From Leptospira sp. (lineage in GTDB: Bacteria; Spirochaetota; Leptospiria; Leptospirales; Leptospiraceae): 64,000 nucleotides of DNA. The position numbers and the translations under genes were made by a program. The DNA is taken from contig PEQN01000002.1 of assembly GCA_002786225.1 (NCBI GenBank), positions 62,001 to 126,000 on the forward strand, given 5' to 3'. The notes below the pieces were generated by a model. The model did no database searches. It was given only the letters and a program-made list of their open reading frames with translations, and was not told where the DNA came from. This document shows positions 1-7,744 of the stretch, piece by piece. How positions within the stretch are numbered: position 1 is the first letter of the stretch; every line of letters begins with the position of its first letter.

Positions 1-18
1 ATTATGAGAAAGGGAATC

Positions 19-732
19 CTATAGCATTTTTCGAATATAAGGATATACTGTTTCAGCCAAAATTTCGTGACCTTCACTGGTCGGATGGATACCATCTGCC
101 TGATTTAGTTTCCTTTCACCTGCTACCCCTTCGAGTAGAAAAGGAAGTAAGTCAACTTTTTCTTCCTTGGCGATTTCGGAGTAGATGGCATCAAATTGCT
201 TACGATATGTTTTTCCTAAGTTTGGAAAGGTTCTCATGCCTATGAGTAAAATCTTGCAATCAGGATTTTTTTCTCTAACCTTCTGAATGATCTGCTTTAA
301 ATTGCTTTTGATTAAAGAAACTTTCACTGCACGCATCATGTCATTGGCACCTAACTCTAATACAAAGATAGAAATCTGATTGCGAAGTGCCCAATCAATT
401 CTTGACAAACCACCAGAACTCGTATCACCAGAAAGCCCAGCATTGATTGCCTGTACTTTGATACCCTCTTCTAGTAATTTTTTTTCTACTAAGCTTGGCC
501 AGGCATAATCCTGGGAAGGAAGTCCTAAACCAGCTGTGAGACTGTCACCGAAGAAAACAATAGTTGGATTCGAAGTAGAATCAGATAAACCCGAGACATT
601 TTCGGAAGGTATTTTGGAATCAGAATTGGGACTTGATTCGGAACAATGAGTCATTAGAAATAGACTCATAAAAAGAAAAAAGTAAGGGATGGACTGATAG
701 AGTTTTAACTTTTTCAGAAAAAGTATTTGCAT
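19..732 (-). CDS. GDSL/SGNH-family esterase lipoprotein (TesA-like arylesterase)
   Basis: Predicted exported SGNH hydrolase of 237 residues, likely cleaving acyl or aryl esters outside the cytoplasm. A hydrophobic N-terminus ends in a relaxed spirochaetal lipobox (LMTHC, Cys30), followed by a Ser-rich tether to about residue 55. The SGNH blocks are all visible: FGDSL at 61-65 (nucleophile Ser64), SGDTSSGG at 101-108, GAND at 128-131, and DGIHPTSEGH from 213 with catalytic Asp213 and His216. Length fits the TesA/arylesterase family plus a lipoprotein leader. The ATG at 732 opens directly onto the signal sequence. It lies on the same strand as the next lipoprotein gene, 43 bases away. The family call is firm; the physiological substrate is unknown. 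Confidence 0.9.
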   Translation of the reverse strand: MQILFLKKLKLYQSIPYFFLFMSLFLMTHCSESSPNSDSKIPSENVSGLSDSTSNPTIVFFGDSLTAGLGLPSQDYAWPSLVEKKLLEEGIKVQAINAGLSGDTSSGGLSRIDWALRNQISIFVLELGANDMMRAVKVSLIKSNLKQIIQKVREKNPDCKILLIGMRTFPNLGKTYRKQFDAIYSEIAKEEKVDLLPFLLEGVAGERKLNQADGIHPTSEGHEILAETVYPYIRKML

Positions 733-775
733 AAGTTCTATTTTTTAAACGCTTCAAGCTTTATCCAGATATTTT

Positions 776-2167
776 TTAATTACTTACGCATCTCAGAGAT
801 CCATTATTGCTTCCACCTATACTTGAATAGTTACCATTTGTAAGAATGGAAATTTTGAAATCTGGTAATTCTGTAGATGTAGTACTCGACCAATAGCCTT
901 GGCTAGCAGGAGTATTTGGAAAAACAGTAAGATCCACCCTGGGATTGGCATCGAATCGAGTAAAATTAAAAAAATCTTCCAACTCATTTGCGGAAGGAAG
1001 TCTCCACTTTTGGGAATTTAAACTCAAAGAGTTGCAAAAGCTCGTGGCATTATCCCACAAAAACAATCCAGCCGTTCCGGTACAATTAGAACCTGTTTGA
1101 TTATTTGTACATTTTTGCCAACTCATTCTTGTTTTGTGGTCAATTACAGTGAGATTTCCATTGTCTGTGTAGCGAAAAGAACGAAGAGAAGGAAAACCAG
1201 CCACACAACGGACATTCAATAAACTAGCTGGAGTAATGGAATTAAAGTCTGTTAAAGTACTAGAGAATGAAACATTAAATGGAAAGAAACCGCTTACCGA
1301 TTGTGTTATTGTCCAAAATGTACCAATATTTCCCGCACCCGATGGAGTATTTGGAAAGGCAGATACAAAAGTTCTTGGAATAGTATTATTTAAATTCTGA
1401 CCACTGTAATCAATTAAAGTTCTAAGCTCATCAATTTTAGGTAAGCGCCAATCTTTTCGACCTGCAAAGCCTTCCCCTGCATTAGCTGAGTTCAATGAGG
1501 AACATCCATTCGGTCCGGTTTGTGCCGAATTCCAATCCTGGATTATACTGGAACTCGTACAATTTGCACCAGATTGACCTTGAGTACAGGATTTCCAAAT
1601 AATACCTGTTGCTTCGTCAGTTGTAATAAAATCATTTGGAAATTTAGAATTAGCGATAGGACCTGTGAAATTTCTTGCTACTCCATTTTTGTACTCCCCA
1701 TCTTGGCCTGAGTTCACACAAGCTATACCATTTCCATTTTGATCAAAACATTGTGTCTTACCTGTCTTGAGAATAGGATAGCTATAATAGTCAAGCTGAG
1801 AAGCTCTAGCTAAGTTAAAGCCATCTTTGATAGCTACTGCTGTGATTTGCGCTCCTGCTAATTTCCAAATATGTATGGGTTCTGAATACTCATTTGAGCT
1901 TGTATTTGGCTCAGTACCATCGACGGTGAAATAGATCTTGGTGCCAGAGGCTGCTGTCATTGTAATATACTGAGGACTTATGTAGTGAGCAGGAGATGGA
2001 CTAATTGAAATTGAGGCATATTGAATGATTCTAAGTGTAAATAATGTTTCCAGAAGAGATGAATCTGGATCTAAGTCACTTTCTTTGAATAAGATACAAT
2101 TTGTAACATAAAACAAAAGAATCCAAGGAAGAACAAACTTTTGAATACATAATTTAATATTTATCAT
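776..2167 (-). CDS. Lipoprotein with CHB_HEX-type domain and two DUF1566 (Lcl C-terminal) domains
   Basis: Predicted lipoprotein of 463 residues and unknown function. The leader ends at YVTNC (Cys24). Residues about 55-130 look like a chitobiase/hexosaminidase C-terminal-type beta module, marked by IYFTVDGTEPNTSS. Two tandem DUF1566 copies follow. The first has DWRLPKIDELRTLIDY near 239-254 and ends in RCVAG. The second has KWRLPSANELEDFF and ends in LRCVSN at the C-terminus. Paired cysteines (WKSCTQG, ANCTSS, QKCTN, SNCTGT) recur in both halves and suggest a disulfide-bonded surface protein. DUF1566 proteins are abundant in leptospires and are thought to act in surface or adhesion roles; that role is not shown here. 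Confidence 0.85.
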   Translation of the reverse strand: MINIKLCIQKFVLPWILLFYVTNCILFKESDLDPDSSLLETLFTLRIIQYASISISPSPAHYISPQYITMTAASGTKIYFTVDGTEPNTSSNEYSEPIHIWKLAGAQITAVAIKDGFNLARASQLDYYSYPILKTGKTQCFDQNGNGIACVNSGQDGEYKNGVARNFTGPIANSKFPNDFITTDEATGIIWKSCTQGQSGANCTSSSIIQDWNSAQTGPNGCSSLNSANAGEGFAGRKDWRLPKIDELRTLIDYSGQNLNNTIPRTFVSAFPNTPSGAGNIGTFWTITQSVSGFFPFNVSFSSTLTDFNSITPASLLNVRCVAGFPSLRSFRYTDNGNLTVIDHKTRMSWQKCTNNQTGSNCTGTAGLFLWDNATSFCNSLSLNSQKWRLPSANELEDFFNFTRFDANPRVDLTVFPNTPASQGYWSSTTSTELPDFKISILTNGNYSSIGGSNNGSLRCVSN

Positions 2168-2236
2168 TTGTATAATTTATAACAAGATAGGTATAAATAT
2201 ATTTCATAAAACCTTGATTTTTGCAAGAAGAAAGGA

Positions 2237-2896
2237 TTATATTGAGTTATTAAAATACTTGGTTTCTAAATCTTTCAGTAGATCTTGCAGGATTTTCTTT
2301 CTTTTGGCTGGATCTGCTTCTTGGGTTTTGAGTTTGTTTCGAAATTGTAAGATATCTTCCCATTCGGCATTATGATCTTCGGGTAATAAATCATTTAAAA
2401 TCTTCTTAACAAGAGAGCCAAGCCCAGCAAATCTTCCATCAGTAGACACAGCAATACGTATTGGTCCTCGGTCGAATACAGAAGCAGAATAAAAATCGCA
2501 ATTATTTGGATCATCACAAGAATTAATCCAAATTCTTTTGTCTCTAGCGTATTCCACCATAGCAGCATTGAGAGCTTTATTGTTTGTAGCAGAGAAAATC
2601 AAGTCCCTCTCATCCAAATCATTCAATCGGATTTCTCTTTGCTCTTTGTGAATTTGAGGGTGGTTTAGCAAGAAAGCTTGGCATTCTTCATTAAAATGAA
2701 GTGAGATAACAGTAACTTTTGCATGTGCTAAAACTAAATTGGGAAGTTTCTCCATTGCAACATTGCCACCACCAATTAAGAGTACATTTCGTCCTTCCAA
2801 ATTCAGGAAAGCTGGATATTTTTTTATAATTTCACCTAATTCTGATATAGATGAATCTCTTTGTTTCGTATTTGATTCGTCTTGGGGCTCAATCAT
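2237..2896 (-). CDS. Precorrin-2 dehydrogenase / sirohydrochlorin ferrochelatase-like (Met8/CysG N-domain)
   Basis: Cytoplasmic 219-residue protein resembling the N-terminal module of CysG and yeast Met8. These enzymes oxidise precorrin-2 with NAD+ to sirohydrochlorin, and some also insert iron to give siroheme. The Rossmann motif is visible in KYPAFLNLEG followed by NVLLIGGGNVAMEKL at 37-51. A start ATG at 2896 gives about 25 extra residues before the usual family start. The gene follows the SUMT gene on the same strand with a 63-base gap. The pair would make siroheme for the CysI sulfite reductase encoded at 9.7-11.4 kb. Whether it also has ferrochelatase activity cannot be judged from the sequence. 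Confidence 0.88.
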   Translation of the reverse strand: MIEPQDESNTKQRDSSISELGEIIKKYPAFLNLEGRNVLLIGGGNVAMEKLPNLVLAHAKVTVISLHFNEECQAFLLNHPQIHKEQREIRLNDLDERDLIFSATNNKALNAAMVEYARDKRIWINSCDDPNNCDFYSASVFDRGPIRIAVSTDGRFAGLGSLVKKILNDLLPEDHNAEWEDILQFRNKLKTQEADPAKRKKILQDLLKDLETKYFNNSI

Positions 2897-2959
2897 AATT
2901 TAGTAGGTTTCATAAAGTATTTTAAAACTTAAATAAAGCGCCTGTTTGCTAAGAATTAT

Positions 2960-3763
2960 TCATTCTATTTTGGTAATAAGTTGTTCTAAGTTGGAAGAAT
3001 TTTCCTTTATTACGAAATTCTTTTGATCTAAATCCTGTGATATACGTATGGATTCACCTATATAAATAATTCCTGGGCCATCAGTAGATTTAGATAGACC
3101 CTTCTCTTGAATTTGCATTAAATTAGAATACAAAGTTTCTGAGGTCTTAAGGCTTGCATCCACTACCATAGCAACTGGAGTATCACCCTTCATACCATGG
3201 GCTATGAGTTTGGATGCTATAGTTTGGATATTTTTAGTTCCCATTAGTATTGCTATGGTTCCAGGAAAATGAATCAACCAATTCCAATCTGTTCCATCTC
3301 GAAGAATTGTATGCCCATCCATTACAAACAATTGCCTAGATATGGCACGGTGGGTTAAGGGAATCAGGGCTTCTGCAGCACCTGCTTGAACAGAACTTAC
3401 TCCTGGAATCACTTCAAACTCTATACCTTGTTCAGCGAGAGCTAGAATTTCTTCACCAGCTCGACCAAAGATAAAAGGATCTCCTCCCTTGAGTCGAACA
3501 ACTCTCTTCCCAAGTCTTGCATAATGAATGAGAAGATTATTAATTTCTTCCTGGGTTGCAGAGTGCATACCTGACCTTTTACCTACATACAAGATCAAAG
3601 CGTCCCTGGGAAAGATCTCTAAGAAGGAAGAATCCAAAAGTGCATCATATAAAATTACTTCTGCTGCTTGGATACGTTTCAAACCACGAATCGTAAGTAG
3701 ATCGGGATTGCCTGGTCCAGCTCCGACTAAAGATACTAGCTTTGCTTTTGTATTATGATTCAT
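2960..3763 (-). CDS. cobA: Uroporphyrinogen-III C-methyltransferase (SUMT)
   Basis: Cytoplasmic SAM-dependent methyltransferase of 267 residues that converts uroporphyrinogen III to precorrin-2, the first step to siroheme and cobalamin. Family motifs are clear: VGAGPGNPDLLT at 13-24 (SAM site), YVGKRSGMH near 59-67, and RLKGGDPFIFGR at 90-101 followed by PGVSSVQAGAAEALIPLTHR. Length fits a stand-alone SUMT rather than the fused CysG. It sits between cysN (138-base gap) and the precorrin-2 dehydrogenase gene. Local context favours a siroheme role in sulfite reduction, but a contribution to B12 synthesis cannot be excluded. Confidence 0.93.
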   Translation of the reverse strand: MNHNTKAKLVSLVGAGPGNPDLLTIRGLKRIQAAEVILYDALLDSSFLEIFPRDALILYVGKRSGMHSATQEEINNLLIHYARLGKRVVRLKGGDPFIFGRAGEEILALAEQGIEFEVIPGVSSVQAGAAEALIPLTHRAISRQLFVMDGHTILRDGTDWNWLIHFPGTIAILMGTKNIQTIASKLIAHGMKGDTPVAMVVDASLKTSETLYSNLMQIQEKGLSKSTDGPGIIYIGESIRISQDLDQKNFVIKENSSNLEQLITKIE

Positions 3764-3901
3764 GCTCTTAAATTATCCTATCAGAAAATTCGAATACACT
3801 GACTAGCTTCTATACTTTGTCTATTGGAATGATTCGGTTTCAATCCACTTTCTTTATCTTCATTTTTTCTTTTAGTCACAAAAATATCATTCCTACCAAA
3901 T

Positions 3902-5131
3902 CTATATAGGTAAACCACCTATCATTCCAGCACCAACAGATTGATTGGTGTTCTCATCAATGAGAATAAAGGAACCTGTCTCCTTATTCTGGCTATAGTC
4001 ATCCCAAGCTATAGGTTGAGCCGTACGAATTGTAACTAAGCCTATCTCGTTAAGATTCATCATGGAAGCTGGATCTTGTCTTGTTGCAGTTGAAATATCC
4101 AATTTACTATCTATAGTAAAAACCTCTGCTCGGACTGATTTGGTTCCCTGCCGAAGTAAAAATCGATTCTTCTCATACAAGGGAGTCGGCTCCATCCAAC
4201 AAATTGCTGCTTGGAATTGCGTTCCAAGTTTAGGATAACTTCCAGGCCCAGTGATCACGTCCCCACGACTGATATCCAATTCATCTTCTAGGCGAACTGA
4301 AATTGACATTCCAGGAATAGCTTCTTCCCATTCCTTGCCATCAAAATCAATTGCAGCAACTCTTGATTGCATACCAGAAGGAAAGGCGGTAATGCGATCT
4401 CCCTTTCGAAGTATGCCGCCACTCAATTTGCCCGCATAACCACGATATTCTGAATCAGGGCGAATTACAATTTGAACAGGCAATCTTGCGGAATTTAACT
4501 CTGATTTTAATTCAAGGGAGACAGTATCCAAGTATTGCATAATAGATTCACCTTTATACCAAGGCATGGATGTTGATGGGTTGACAACATTATCACCTTT
4601 TAAGGCGGAAAGAGGAATTGTTTCTATTTGTTCAAAGCCAAGATTTCTTGCAAAATTTTGGTAGTCGGAATCAATTTTCTGAAAAACTTTCTCATCAAAA
4701 TTCATTAAATCCATTTTATTGATTGCAACCAGGATTCTTGGAATTTTTAGTATGGCTCCAATCAGAGTATGCCTTCTGGTTTGTTCAATGACACCTTTTC
4801 TCGCATCAATGAGTATAATCATTAAATCAGAGTTTGATGCACCAGTAACCATATTTCGTGTATACTGAACATGACCTGGTGCATCGGCGATGATAAATTT
4901 GCGAGTAGCAGAAGAAAAATATTTGTATGCAACATCAATGGTGATACCCTGCTCCCTCTCAGCCTTAAGACCGTCAGTTAGGTGAGCAAGATTGACTTCA
5001 CCATCTTCTTTATTTGTAATAGCTTCTAATTGATCAGCAAATACAGAATTGGTATCATAGAGTAGTCTTCCGATCAAAGTACTTTTGCCATCATCCACAG
5101 ATCCTGCGGTTATAAAACGTAACATATCCAT
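3902..5131 (-). CDS. cysN: Sulfate adenylyltransferase subunit 1, GTPase
   Basis: Large GTPase subunit of ATP sulfurylase, 409 residues. GTP hydrolysis drives formation of APS from sulfate and ATP by the CysD subunit. Translation-factor GTPase motifs are present: GSVDDGKST at 10-18, DAPGH at 83-87 and NKMD at 138-141. Beta-barrel domains follow. No C-terminal APS kinase (CysC) domain is present, consistent with direct APS reduction. The ATG overlaps the stop of the upstream cysH-cysD fusion gene by one base (TGATG), so the two are very likely translationally coupled. Confidence 0.95.
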   Translation of the reverse strand: MDMLRFITAGSVDDGKSTLIGRLLYDTNSVFADQLEAITNKEDGEVNLAHLTDGLKAEREQGITIDVAYKYFSSATRKFIIADAPGHVQYTRNMVTGASNSDLMIILIDARKGVIEQTRRHTLIGAILKIPRILVAINKMDLMNFDEKVFQKIDSDYQNFARNLGFEQIETIPLSALKGDNVVNPSTSMPWYKGESIMQYLDTVSLELKSELNSARLPVQIVIRPDSEYRGYAGKLSGGILRKGDRITAFPSGMQSRVAAIDFDGKEWEEAIPGMSISVRLEDELDISRGDVITGPGSYPKLGTQFQAAICWMEPTPLYEKNRFLLRQGTKSVRAEVFTIDSKLDISTATRQDPASMMNLNEIGLVTIRTAQPIAWDDYSQNKETGSFILIDENTNQSVGAGMIGGLPI

Positions 5132-6786
5132 CAGAAATACCCTCCTCTTTTTCTTTCTTCCATAGCCGCTTCCGATCTCTTATCATCCAATCGACTTCCT
5201 CTTTCTGTTGTTCGAGAATCTCGAATTTCTTGGATAATCTCGGACAAAGAGTTCGCTTCCGATTCAACTGCAGCCGTACATGTCATATCACCCACGGTTC
5301 TAAATCTTACCTTAGCTGAGAAGACTTTGTCGCTTGGTTCTAAATTCACAAACTCGGATACAGGAAATAAATGCCCATCAACCCTTAGAACATCTCTAGT
5401 GTGGGTGAAATAAAGATTTGGTAGTTTAATATTTTCTCTTTCTATGTATTCCCAAACATCTAACTCCGTCCAGTTGCTAATTGGAAAGACTCTTACGTTT
5501 TCTCCATTATGAATCTTACCATTATAAAGATTCCACAATTCAGGTCTCTGGAGTCTTGGATCCCAACCACCAAACACATCTCTTACGGAGAAAATCCTCT
5601 CCTTGGCTCTTGCTTTTTCTTCATCTCTCCTAGCCCCGCCTATACAGGCATCAGCCTTCAATCGAGTAATTGTTTCCAATAGACTTACGGTTTGGATTCC
5701 ATTTCTGCTAGGAAATTTTCCTTTTTCTTCCACAGCTCGACCAGCATCAATGCTCTCTTGTACAGAGCCTATTTCTAATTTTACATCAAACTGTTTAACA
5801 AGTTCATCTCTAAATTCCAAGGCTTCGGGAAAATTATGCCCCGTGTCAATATGCACCAAAGTAAATGGAATTTTGCCAGGCTCAAAAGCCTTTTTTGCTA
5901 GATGAACTAGTGTTATAGAATCTTTTCCACCAGAAAAAAGTAAGACGGGTCTATTGAACTGGGCTGCAACTTCTCTGAGTATATAGATACTTTCTGACTC
6001 CAATTGGTCGAGCCTAGTCATACTAGGAAGTGGTTTATTCGATGAGTGTATGATGGATTTATCATCACTGGTTTCTTTTTTATTGGGAACAAGCTTTCCA
6101 TCCTTCCAATGAAGACCGCATTCTTTAGCAGAATCTGCCTCCCACCACCAACGACCAGCTCTTGCGTCTTCACCTGCTTGGACAGCTCGTGTGCAAGGTG
6201 CACAACCTATGCTAGGATAACCTTGGTCGTGGAGAATGTTATAAGGAACTTGGTTCGTTTTGATATAATCCTGAACCTTTTTTAAATCCCAAGCTAAGAG
6301 TGGATGAAATTTCCACAGTCGATTCGCCTCATCCTTTTCTAACTGAGTAAGATTGCTTCGCTCTGGGGACTGCTCGCTTCGGATTCCAGTGATCCAAATT
6401 TTTACCCCAGAAAGTGCTCTTTGAAGTGGAACAACCTTTCGAATCCTACAGCATTCTTTGCGATTTTCTACAGATTCATAGAATCCATTTGGTCCGACGG
6501 AACTTATGTAGTTCCGTATATCTTCTGCCTTGGGTGCAAAAGCTTCGATTTCTATAGAGTATTTTTCAATGGTAGTCTGCCAAAGTTTATAAGTTTCTCC
6601 GAACAATCTTCCCGTATCTAAGGTAAAGATGCGAATAGGAAGTTTTTCTTTAGAGATCAAATCTGTGATCACCTGGTCTTCTAGACCAAAACTGGTTGAA
6701 AAAGCTACCTGACCTTTGTAGGCTGTGGCTAGATTTCGCAAGGATTCAAGTGGGTTTTCTGTAATGAGTTCTTGGATTTTGTCCAT
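5131..6786 (-). CDS. Fused APS reductase (CysH) - sulfate adenylyltransferase subunit 2 (CysD)
   Basis: A 551-residue single reading frame joining two sulfate-assimilation enzymes. Residues 1-235 are CysH-type: a PP-loop region (VAFSTSFGLED), the cysteine pair CC at 112-113, CAPC at 195-198, and ECGLH at 222-226 carrying the catalytic cysteine. The four extra cysteines mark a 4Fe-4S enzyme that reduces APS rather than PAPS. A linker of about 20 residues leads to CysD (about 255-551), with the PP-loop SGGKDS at 285-290 and the typical RRDEEKARAKER and C-terminal ERKRGGYF segments. APS made by the CysD half plus CysN could pass straight to the CysH half. The start is an ATG at 6786. Domain identities are firm; channelling is an inference. 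Confidence 0.93.
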   Translation of the reverse strand: MDKIQELITENPLESLRNLATAYKGQVAFSTSFGLEDQVITDLISKEKLPIRIFTLDTGRLFGETYKLWQTTIEKYSIEIEAFAPKAEDIRNYISSVGPNGFYESVENRKECCRIRKVVPLQRALSGVKIWITGIRSEQSPERSNLTQLEKDEANRLWKFHPLLAWDLKKVQDYIKTNQVPYNILHDQGYPSIGCAPCTRAVQAGEDARAGRWWWEADSAKECGLHWKDGKLVPNKKETSDDKSIIHSSNKPLPSMTRLDQLESESIYILREVAAQFNRPVLLFSGGKDSITLVHLAKKAFEPGKIPFTLVHIDTGHNFPEALEFRDELVKQFDVKLEIGSVQESIDAGRAVEEKGKFPSRNGIQTVSLLETITRLKADACIGGARRDEEKARAKERIFSVRDVFGGWDPRLQRPELWNLYNGKIHNGENVRVFPISNWTELDVWEYIERENIKLPNLYFTHTRDVLRVDGHLFPVSEFVNLEPSDKVFSAKVRFRTVGDMTCTAAVESEANSLSEIIQEIRDSRTTERGSRLDDKRSEAAMEERKRGGYF

Positions 6787-6977
6787 TATATTAAATAAAT
6801 AGTTTTATATACTGGATTTTAGCAAGAATTTTTAAAATTAAAATTTGAATTTTTGGGGTGATTTTAGCTGTTTTTTTCTTATAAATCATACAATTTTTCT
6901 GTTAGTTCGGATTTTTTCATTTGCCATAGTAGAATACGTTTTAAATAGTGAATATAAATTCCAATTTAACAGATTTT

Positions 6978-6983
6978 AAGGAG
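6978..6983 (+). promoter_or_regulatory. Ribosome binding site deciding the peroxiredoxin start
   Basis: AAGGAG lies six bases before the ATG at 6990. This supports that start over the in-frame upstream codon at 6948, which would add 14 non-conserved residues. Confidence 0.8.
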
Positions 6984-6989
6984 ACACTC

Positions 6990-7625
6990 ATGGGACTTAG
7001 ACTTGGAGATACAGCACCAGACTTTACGGCGGATTCATCAGAAGGCAAGATCGAATTTCATAAATATTTAGGGGATGGATGGGGGGTTCTTTTCTCTCAT
7101 CCGGCTGATTTTACCCCAGTTTGTACTACAGAACTCGGTCGCGTAGCAAAATTGAAAGGTGAATTTGAAAAGCGAAATGTTAAGGTAATTGCCCTCTCCG
7201 TAGATGGAGTAGACTCCCACAAAGAGTGGATCAAGGACATAAACGAGACCCAAAACACCCACGTAAACTATCCTATTCTTGCTGATAAAGATAAAAATAT
7301 TTCCACCCTCTATGACATGATTCACCCAAATGCTGATACCACTCACACAGTAAGGTCTGTATTTGTAATTGGTTCCGATAAGAAAATCAAACTCATCATC
7401 ACCTACCCAGCGTCTACTGGGAGAAATTTTGATGAAATTCTCAGAGTCATAGATTCTCTTCAACTCACAGCTAATCATTCTGTTGCTACACCAGTTGACT
7501 GGAAAGACGGAGAAGATGTAGTGATCGTTCCTTCCGTTTCAGATGAAGATGCTAAGAAAAAATTTCCTAAAGGATGGAAGCCAGTAAAACCATATTTAAG
7601 ACTGACACCACAACCGAATAAATAA
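6990..7625 (+). CDS. 1-Cys peroxiredoxin (Prx6/AhpC-TSA family)
   Basis: Thiol peroxidase of 211 residues reducing H2O2 and organic or sulfur-linked peroxides. The peroxidatic site HPADFTPVCTTELG is at 37-50, with Cys45 the only cysteine in the protein, so it is a 1-Cys type. The long C-terminal part (VATPVDWKDGEDVVIVPSVS and a KPYLR ending) is characteristic of the Prx6 subfamily. The start at 6990 is chosen because of a strong Shine-Dalgarno and because MGLRLGDTAPDF is the usual family beginning. It is transcribed divergently from cysH-cysD and directly precedes cysJ-cysI. A role in protecting sulfur metabolism is only suggested by that position. Confidence 0.93.
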   Translation: MGLRLGDTAPDFTADSSEGKIEFHKYLGDGWGVLFSHPADFTPVCTTELGRVAKLKGEFEKRNVKVIALSVDGVDSHKEWIKDINETQNTHVNYPILADKDKNISTLYDMIHPNADTTHTVRSVFVIGSDKKIKLIITYPASTGRNFDEILRVIDSLQLTANHSVATPVDWKDGEDVVIVPSVSDEDAKKKFPKGWKPVKPYLRLTPQPNK

Positions 7626-7744
7626 GCTAGTCTATAAAAAGAGGGAGGACTGCCGATAATTATAAAGGCAAGAGTCTCTCTTTGGAAAACTTTATTCTTG
7701 GGAGTGAAGCTTTCTCTTTCGCTAAATAGCAGTAAGGAACGAAA

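Noticed and set aside
6787..6989. Possible PerR- or Fur-like box in the cysH-cysD/peroxiredoxin divergent region
   Set aside because: The region is AT-rich but no clear seven-base or longer dyad matching those operators was found.
7068..7478. 136-residue minus-strand frame
   Set aside because: Antisense to the peroxiredoxin gene, with no recognisable protein features.
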